This document shows positions 58,452 through 64,000 of a stretch of 64,000 nucleotides of DNA, in pieces. Position numbers and translations under genes: made by a program. The first letter of the stretch is position 1. Each line of letters starts with the position of its first letter. Origin of the DNA: Microbacterium cremeum (GTDB lineage: Bacteria; Actinomycetota; Actinomycetes; Actinomycetales; Microbacteriaceae); contig NZ_CP063812.1 of the NCBI RefSeq assembly GCF_015277855.1, positions 1,550,001 through 1,614,000 of the forward strand, in the 5' to 3' direction. A model generated the notes under the pieces. The model did no database searches and had not been told where the DNA came from. It saw only the letters and a program-made list of their open reading frames with translations.

Positions 58452-59897
58452 GTGACAGAGCCCGAACACCTGGCCGAACTCGTCGTCGTCGCCAACCGCC
58501 TTCCCGTCGACCGCGTCTTCGACGGTCAAGGAGAGCCGGGCTGGCGCCGCTCGCCGGGAGGTCTCGTGACGGCGCTCGAGCCGGTCATGCGCCGAGCCGA
58601 CGGCGCCTGGGTCGGATGGCCGGGTCAGCCCGGCATCGACGTCGACCCGTTCGAGTTCGAGGGAACCTACCTCGTCCCCGTTGCGCTGAGCGCCGACGAG
58701 GTCGAGAAGTACTACGAGGGGATGTCGAACGACACCTTCTGGCCGCTGTACCACGACGTGATCGCCGAGCCCCGGTACCGCCGCGTGTGGTGGGACTCGT
58801 ACGTCAAGGTGAACCGGCGCTTCGCCGAGGCCACCGCCGCGGTCGCCGCCCAGGGCGGCACCGTGTGGGTGCAGGACTATCAGCTGCAGCTCGTGCCGCA
58901 GATGCTGCGCGAGGCGCGGCCCGACCTCACCATCGGCTACTTCCACCACATTCCGTTCCCCGCATACGGGCTCTACTCGCAGCTGCCGTGGCGACGACAG
59001 GTGCTCGAGGGACTGCTCGGCGCGGACGTCATCGGGTTCCAGCGCGTGGCGGACGCCGGCAACTTCGCGCGTGCCGTGCGGCGCCAGATGCGCTACGAGA
59101 CGAAGGCGTCCGGCATCACCGTCCCGAACCCCGACGGCACCAACCGTCGTGCGCTGGCCCGAGCGTTCCCCATCTCGATCGACGCCTCGTCGTACATCGA
59201 GCTCGCACGTCGCGAGGACGTCCAGGCGCGGGCCCGCGAGATCCGCGAGAGCCTCGGCAATCCCCGGAAGATCCTCCTCGGCGTCGACCGGCTGGACTAC
59301 ACCAAGGGCATCAGGCATCGCATGAAGGCGTTCGGCGAGCTGCTCCACGACGGCAAGATCTCGGTGGAGGACGTCACCCTGGTGCAGGTGGCCAGCCCCA
59401 GCCGGGAGCGCGTCGGCGCCTACATGCAGCTGCGCGACGAGATCGAGCTCACGGTCGGGCGCATCAACGGCGACTTCGACACGATGGACCACACCGCCAT
59501 CCGCTACCTGCATCAGGCGTACCCGCGCGAAGAGATGGTCGCGCTGTTCCTCGCCGCCGACGTCATGCTCGTCACCGCGCTGCGCGACGGCATGAACCTC
59601 GTCGCGAAGGAGTACGTGGCCTCGCGCATCGACAACCGCGGCGTGCTCGTGCTGAGCGAGTTCGCGGGTGCCGCCGACGAGCTGCCCAGCGCCGTCCGCA
59701 TCAACCCGCACGACATCGACGGCATGAAGGACGCCATCATGCGCGCGATCGAGATGCCCGCTGCCGAGCAGGGCAGGCGCATGCGTGCCCTGCGCAAGAA
59801 GGTCATCGAGAGCGACGTCGCACGGTGGTCGCAGTCCTTCCTCGATGCGCTCGAGGACGCGCGCCGCCTGCGCGGAGCCAGGAAGGCGCGCGCGTGA
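58452..59897 (+). CDS. otsA: Trehalose-6-phosphate synthase
   Basis: This encodes a 481-residue GT20 glycosyltransferase that joins UDP-glucose (or GDP-glucose) and glucose-6-phosphate. Motifs: VVVANRLPVD and RSPGGLVTALEPV at the N-terminus, VWVQDYQLQLVPQMLREARP, GYFHHIPFPAYGLYSQLPWR, ILLGVDRLDYTKGIRHRMKA and VTALRDGMNLVAKEYVASR. All are intact and length is normal. GTG 58452 has CAGGAG 6 nt upstream, in a leader with a TAGCCT -10 box (58410-58415). The stop overlaps the otsB start. Confidence 0.95.
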   Translation: MTEPEHLAELVVVANRLPVDRVFDGQGEPGWRRSPGGLVTALEPVMRRADGAWVGWPGQPGIDVDPFEFEGTYLVPVALSADEVEKYYEGMSNDTFWPLYHDVIAEPRYRRVWWDSYVKVNRRFAEATAAVAAQGGTVWVQDYQLQLVPQMLREARPDLTIGYFHHIPFPAYGLYSQLPWRRQVLEGLLGADVIGFQRVADAGNFARAVRRQMRYETKASGITVPNPDGTNRRALARAFPISIDASSYIELARREDVQARAREIRESLGNPRKILLGVDRLDYTKGIRHRMKAFGELLHDGKISVEDVTLVQVASPSRERVGAYMQLRDEIELTVGRINGDFDTMDHTAIRYLHQAYPREEMVALFLAADVMLVTALRDGMNLVAKEYVASRIDNRGVLVLSEFAGAADELPSAVRINPHDIDGMKDAIMRAIEMPAAEQGRRMRALRKKVIESDVARWSQSFLDALEDARRLRGARKARA

Positions 59898-60688
59898 CCG
59901 ACACCATCGCCGACGACCTGCGCTCGGCCGTCGCCCGCATCGCGGGGACCGAGGTGCTCCTGGTCGCACTCGACTTCGACGGCACGCTGGCACCCCTCGC
60001 CGACGACCCGATGAGCGTGCGGATGCTGCCAGCCGCCCGTTTCGCGGTGACGGCGCTGCTGCAGGCACCCGCCACGGTCGTCGCGTTCGTCTCGGGCCGC
60101 AGCCTCGCCGACCTCCGCACCATCGGTGAGCACGACGACGCGTCGCGCGTGCTGCTGGCCGGCTCGCACGGCGCCGAGTACTGGATCCCCGGCGAAGGCC
60201 CGGTGAGCCACGGCGACGATCCGGCCGCCGCGGCGCTGCGCGATACGCTGCGTGCGCGGGCCGAGCGCGCCGTCGTGCACCTGCGCGGGGTGTGGGTCGA
60301 GCCGAAGACGTTCGGGTTCGCCGTGCACACGCGCCTCGCCGACGACGACGCGACCGCCCAGGCGCACCGGCTCGTGGATGCGATCGTCGAGGCCGATGCC
60401 CCGCACTGGCGGCGCCGCACCGGTCACAACGTCGTCGAGTTCGCGTTCCGGCACGAGGGGAAGGACTCCGCGATCGCCGAGCTGCGCGACCGCGTCGGCG
60501 CGACGGCCGTCCTGTTCGCCGGGGACGACGTCACCGACGAGGACGCGATCCGCAGTCTCGGCGACGCCGATCTCGGCGTGAGGGTCGGTGACGGAGACAC
60601 CGCCGCCGCGGTGCGGGTGCCCGACATCCCGGCGCTGGCCGAGCTCCTGGCGCTGCTCGCGGCCGAGCGCACGAGCGCCCGGCGGTGA
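59894..60688 (+). CDS. otsB: Trehalose-6-phosphate phosphatase
   Basis: This 264-residue HAD phosphatase removes the phosphate to give trehalose. Motif I is LVALDFDGTLAPLAD, motif II SGRSLADLR, motif III region HEGKDSAIAELRDR (Lys) and motif IV FAGDDVTDEDAIR. The GTG start overlaps the otsA stop, so both enzymes come from one message. Confidence 0.94.
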   Translation: MTDTIADDLRSAVARIAGTEVLLVALDFDGTLAPLADDPMSVRMLPAARFAVTALLQAPATVVAFVSGRSLADLRTIGEHDDASRVLLAGSHGAEYWIPGEGPVSHGDDPAAAALRDTLRARAERAVVHLRGVWVEPKTFGFAVHTRLADDDATAQAHRLVDAIVEADAPHWRRRTGHNVVEFAFRHEGKDSAIAELRDRVGATAVLFAGDDVTDEDAIRSLGDADLGVRVGDGDTAAAVRVPDIPALAELLALLAAERTSARR

Positions 60689-60736
60689 CCGTCACGCGGG
60701 CCGAGGGGGCTGCTGGGCGGGAATAGACTCGGTGCC

Positions 60737-62443
60737 ATGCCCCAGCCCGAGAACTCCATAGACATCAAGCCTCGCAGCCGGGTCGTCACGGACGGCATCG
60801 AAGCGACCACGTCCCGCGGCATGCTGCGCGCGGTCGGCATGGGCGACGAGGACTGGGACAAGCCCCAGATCGGCATCGCGTCCAGCTGGAACGAGATCAC
60901 CCCCTGCAACCTGAGCCTCGACCGGCTCGCCCAGGGCGCCAAGGAGGGCGTGCACGCCGGCGGCGGCTACCCGCTGCAGTTCGGCACGATCTCGGTCTCG
61001 GACGGCATCTCGATGGGCCACGAGGGCATGCACTTCTCGCTCGTCTCGCGCGAGGTGATCGCGGACTCGGTCGAGACCGTGGTCATGGCCGAGCGCCTCG
61101 ACGGCACGGTGCTCCTCGCCGGGTGCGACAAGTCGATCCCGGGCATGCTGATGGCGTCGGCCCGCCTGGACCTGTCGAGCGTCTTCCTCTACGCGGGATC
61201 GATCGCACCGGGCTGGGTGAAGCTCAGCGACGGCACCGAGAAGGACGTCACGATCATCGACTCGTTCGAGGCCGTGGGTGCGTGTCTGGCCGGCAAGATG
61301 AGCGAGGCGGACCTCAAGCGCATCGAATGCGCGATCGCCCCGGGCGAAGGCGCGTGCGGCGGCATGTACACCGCGAACACCATGGCGTCGGTGGCCGAGG
61401 CCCTGGGCCTCAGCCTGCCCGGATCGGCCGCGCCGCCGTCGGCCGACCGCCGCCGCGACTACTTCGCCCACCGTTCCGGCGAGGCCGTGGTGAACCTGCT
61501 CCGGCTGGGCATCACGACGCGCGACATCCTCACGAAGGAGGCGTTCGAGAACGCCATCGCCCTCGCGATGGCGCTCGGCGGCTCGACCAACGTCGTCCTG
61601 CACCTGCTCGCGATCGCCCGCGAGGCCGACATCGAGCTGAGCCTGCACGACTTCAACCGCATCGGCGACAAGGTGCCGCACGTGGCCGACATGAAGCCGT
61701 TCGGCAAGTACGTCATGAACGACGTCGACCGTCACGGCGGCATCCCGGTCATCATGAAGGCGATGCTCGACGAGGGGCTGCTGCACGGTGACGCGCTCAC
61801 GGTGACCGGCAAGACGCTGGCCGAGAACCTCGCCGACCTCGATCCCGACCCGGTCGACGGTGACGTCATCCATCGCTTCGACGACCCGATCCATGCCACC
61901 GGCGGCATCACGATCCTGCACGGCTCTCTCGCGCCGGAGGGCGCGGTCGTGAAGACCGCCGGTTTCGACGCCGCCGTGTTCGAGGGACCCGCCCGCGTGT
62001 TCGAGCGCGAGCGTGCCGCGATGGACGCGCTCGAGGCGGGCGCGATCGACCCGGGCGACGTCATCGTGATCCGCTACGAAGGACCCAAGGGCGGTCCGGG
62101 AATGCGCGAGATGCTCGCGATCACCGCCGCCATCAAGGGCGCGGGGCTCGGAAAAGATGTACTACTCTTGACGGACGGACGATTCTCAGGCGGCACAACC
62201 GGCCTGTGCATCGGCCACATAGCACCCGAAGCGGTGGACGCAGGTCCTATCGCCTTCGTGCGCGATGGTGATCTGATACGGGTCGATATCGCGGCTCGCA
62301 CTCTCGACCTACTCGTCGACGAGGCAGAGCTGAGCTCCCGCCGCTCTGGCTGGGAGCCCCTTCCTCCGCGCTATACCCGTGGCGTCCTTGCCAAGTACTC
62401 CCGACTCGTGCGCTCCGCTGCAGAGGGCGCGACGACCGGCTGA
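60737..62443 (+). CDS. ilvD: Dihydroxy-acid dehydratase
   Basis: This encodes 568 residues. IlvD removes water from 2,3-dihydroxy acids to give the 2-oxo acids of valine and isoleucine synthesis. The three cluster Cys are visible: [18 protein letters not shown] and [14 protein letters not shown], with the [Fe-S] type ligand order of the family. The [20 protein letters not shown] ending is typical. A TAGACT -10 box about 8 nt before the ATG predicts a near-leaderless message. It is followed by ilvB. Confidence 0.96.
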   Translation: MPQPENSIDIKPRSRVVTDGIEATTSRGMLRAVGMGDEDWDKPQIGIASSWNEITPCNLSLDRLAQGAKEGVHAGGGYPLQFGTISVSDGISMGHEGMHFSLVSREVIADSVETVVMAERLDGTVLLAGCDKSIPGMLMASARLDLSSVFLYAGSIAPGWVKLSDGTEKDVTIIDSFEAVGACLAGKMSEADLKRIECAIAPGEGACGGMYTANTMASVAEALGLSLPGSAAPPSADRRRDYFAHRSGEAVVNLLRLGITTRDILTKEAFENAIALAMALGGSTNVVLHLLAIAREADIELSLHDFNRIGDKVPHVADMKPFGKYVMNDVDRHGGIPVIMKAMLDEGLLHGDALTVTGKTLAENLADLDPDPVDGDVIHRFDDPIHATGGITILHGSLAPEGAVVKTAGFDAAVFEGPARVFERERAAMDALEAGAIDPGDVIVIRYEGPKGGPGMREMLAITAAIKGAGLGKDVLLLTDGRFSGGTTGLCIGHIAPEAVDAGPIAFVRDGDLIRVDIAARTLDLLVDEAELSSRRSGWEPLPPRYTRGVLAKYSRLVRSAAEGATTG

Positions 62444-62487
62444 ACTCGGCTTTCCGACATCCCTTCGACCGATTTCGAGGATCACAA

Positions 62488-64000
62488 ATGTCCGCCGAAA
62501 GCATTGCCGCCGTTCCGCGGCCACCCGCTCGCACCGCCGCTGCGCCCGTGCTCACGGGCGCAGAGGCGGTCGTCCGCTCGCTCGAGCTGCTCGGCGTCAC
62601 CGACGTCTTCGGGCTGCCGGGCGGCGCCATCCTCCCGGTGTACGACCCGCTCATGGACGCGAGCGAGCTGCGCCACATCCTGGTCCGCCACGAGCAGGGC
62701 GCCGGCCATGCGGCCGAAGGCTACGCCGCGGCATCCAACAAGGTCGGCGTCGCGATCGCGACGTCCGGCCCGGGCGCGACCAACCTCGTGACCGCCATCG
62801 CCGACGCCTACATGGACTCGGTGCCGATCGTGTGCATCACCGGCCAGGTCTTCTCGACCCTGATGGGGACGGATGCCTTCCAGGAGGCCGACATCGTGGG
62901 CATCACGATGCCGATCACCAAGCACTCGTTCCTCGTGAAGGACGCCTCCGAGATCCCCGGCGCGATCGCCGCCGCGTTCGAGATCGCGTCCACCGGCCGC
63001 CCCGGCCCCGTGCTCGTCGACATCACCAAGGATGCGCAGCAGGCCGAGGCGCCGTTCGTGTGGCCGCCGAAGATCGATCTGCCCGGGTATCGCCCCGTCA
63101 CCAAGGCGCACGGCAAGCAGATCCAGGCGGCCGCGCAGCTGATCGCCGCAGCGAAGAAGCCGGTGCTGTACGTCGGCGGAGGCGTCGTGCGGGCGCAGGC
63201 CTCCCGCGAGCTGCGGACGCTGGCCGAGACGACCGGCGCACCCGTCGTGACGACGCTCATGGCCCGCGGCGCGTTCCCCGACTCGCACCATCAGCACCTG
63301 GGCATGCCCGGAATGCACGGCACCGTGCCCGCCGTCCTCGCGCTGCAGGAGGCCGACCTCATCGTCGCCCTCGGCTCGCGGTTCGACGACCGCGTGACGG
63401 GCAAGGCGGCGCTGTTCGCGCCGAACGCGCAGGTCGTGCACGTCGACATCGACCCCGCCGAGATCTCGAAGATCCGCACCGCCGACGTGCCGATCGTGGG
63501 CGACCTGAAAGACGTGCTCGTCGACCTCGACGTCGCCTACCGCGCCGTCAGCGGCGCGGGAAGGCCCGACATCACCGAATGGTGGTCGTTCCTCGAGGGG
63601 CTGCGCGACGAGTTCCCCCTCGGCTACACCCAGCCCTCGGACGGTCTGATGTCGCCGCAGTACGTGATCCAGCGCATCGGCGAGCTGACCGGACCCGAAG
63701 GCGTGTTCGCCGCCGGCGTCGGCCAGCACCAGATGTGGGCGGCGCAGTTCATCAAGTACGAGCGGCCCAACGCGTGGCTGAACTCGGGCGGCGCCGGCAC
63801 CATGGGCTACGCGGTCCCCGCCGCCATGGGAGCCAAGGTCGCTCAGCCGGAACGCCACGTGTGGGCGATCGACGGCGACGGCTGCTTCCAGATGACCAAC
63901 CAGGAGCTCGCCACCTGCGCGATCAACGACATCCCGATCAAGGTCGCGATCATCAACAACTCCTCGCTCGGCATGGTGCGCCAGTGGCAGACGCTGTTCT
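62488..64000 (+). CDS. ilvB: Acetolactate synthase large subunit (partial at window end)
   Basis: The first 504 residues are present; the frame is open at the right edge. This thiamine-diphosphate enzyme condenses pyruvate to acetolactate, or with 2-oxobutyrate, at the start of branched-chain amino acid synthesis. Seen: [16 protein letters not shown], the catalytic Glu in [54 protein letters not shown] and the ThDP site [17 protein letters not shown] through [15 protein letters not shown] 62488 lies 44 bp after the ilvD stop. The regulatory small subunit gene ilvH is expected next, outside the window. Confidence 0.96.
   Translation, partial: MSAESIAAVPRPPARTAAAPVLTGAEAVVRSLELLGVTDVFGLPGGAILPVYDPLMDASELRHILVRHEQGAGHAAEGYAAASNKVGVAIATSGPGATNLVTAIADAYMDSVPIVCITGQVFSTLMGTDAFQEADIVGITMPITKHSFLVKDASEIPGAIAAAFEIASTGRPGPVLVDITKDAQQAEAPFVWPPKIDLPGYRPVTKAHGKQIQAAAQLIAAAKKPVLYVGGGVVRAQASRELRTLAETTGAPVVTTLMARGAFPDSHHQHLGMPGMHGTVPAVLALQEADLIVALGSRFDDRVTGKAALFAPNAQVVHVDIDPAEISKIRTADVPIVGDLKDVLVDLDVAYRAVSGAGRPDITEWWSFLEGLRDEFPLGYTQPSDGLMSPQYVIQRIGELTGPEGVFAAGVGQHQMWAAQFIKYERPNAWLNSGGAGTMGYAVPAAMGAKVAQPERHVWAIDGDGCFQMTNQELATCAINDIPIKVAIINNSSLGMVRQWQTLF

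Noticed and set aside
1..64000. CRISPR array
   Set aside because: The only regular tandem array (35537-35724) has no spacers between its units, and no cas genes are present.

Overview
The window is a GC-rich actinobacterial chromosome segment, most likely Microbacteriaceae and Microbacterium-like. The reasons are the very high GC, frequent GTG starts, ATGA/GTGA gene overlaps, leaderless -10 boxes (TAGNCT type), an actinobacterial tmRNA with tag AEKKQSAFALAA, a HisN-type histidinol phosphatase, an FtsE with a long acidic tail, and a WhiB protein. Genus placement is inference.

Layout. 1-400: tRNA-Leu and a small membrane protein. 504-17945: a Tad/Flp pilus locus (tadA, tadB, tadC, a pilin-like gene and three TadE-like pseudopilin genes) split inside tadC by a 12.9-kb integrated element (3351-16294). 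The element carries a large serine integrase, an excisionase-like gene, its own tRNA-Arg(CCU), a primase-polymerase/helicase replication gene, a WhiB-like regulator, an SOS-box-controlled small recombinase operon, and a minus-strand block of sigma-like factor, GHKL ATPase, DUF4338 (DruA-like) protein and HNH nuclease. That block looks like cargo, possibly anti-phage. Both attachment junctions can be read: joining 3350 to 16295 restores tadC exactly in frame.

17955-28263: a LuxR-type HTH gene, then a 4.5-kb segment bounded by a 52-bp direct repeat that carries a DeoR/LacI hybrid regulator and a secreted beta-helix protein, then a small conserved protein, a large secreted subtilase and its divergent regulator. 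28268-35513: an MFS transporter, prfB, ftsE-ftsX, smpB, a SIMPL protein, a lipoprotein and ssrA (tmRNA). smpB and ssrA, the two trans-translation partners, lie within 2.2 kb. 35514-39039: a degraded island at the 3' end of ssrA, with a tyrosine-integrase pseudogene, a 47-bp tandem array, a DUF4304 gene and remnants of what looks like a toxin-antitoxin type pair.

39040-45341: an ECF sigma factor with a coupled membrane protein, hemerythrin, SRPBCC, flavin amine oxidase, YaeQ, a second lipoprotein and hisN. 45437-58042: tRNA-Lys, then a branched-chain-type ABC importer (livKGFHM) co-linear with acyl-CoA ligase, TetR, 3-hydroxybutyrate-type dehydrogenase and alpha/beta hydrolase, followed by an IclR regulator divergent from a 3-oxoacid CoA-transferase and thiolase. 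Together these read as uptake of an organic acid and its breakdown to acetyl-CoA. 58062-64000: a small membrane protein, otsA-otsB (trehalose synthesis), ilvD and the start of ilvB (branched-chain amino acid synthesis), which runs off the right edge.
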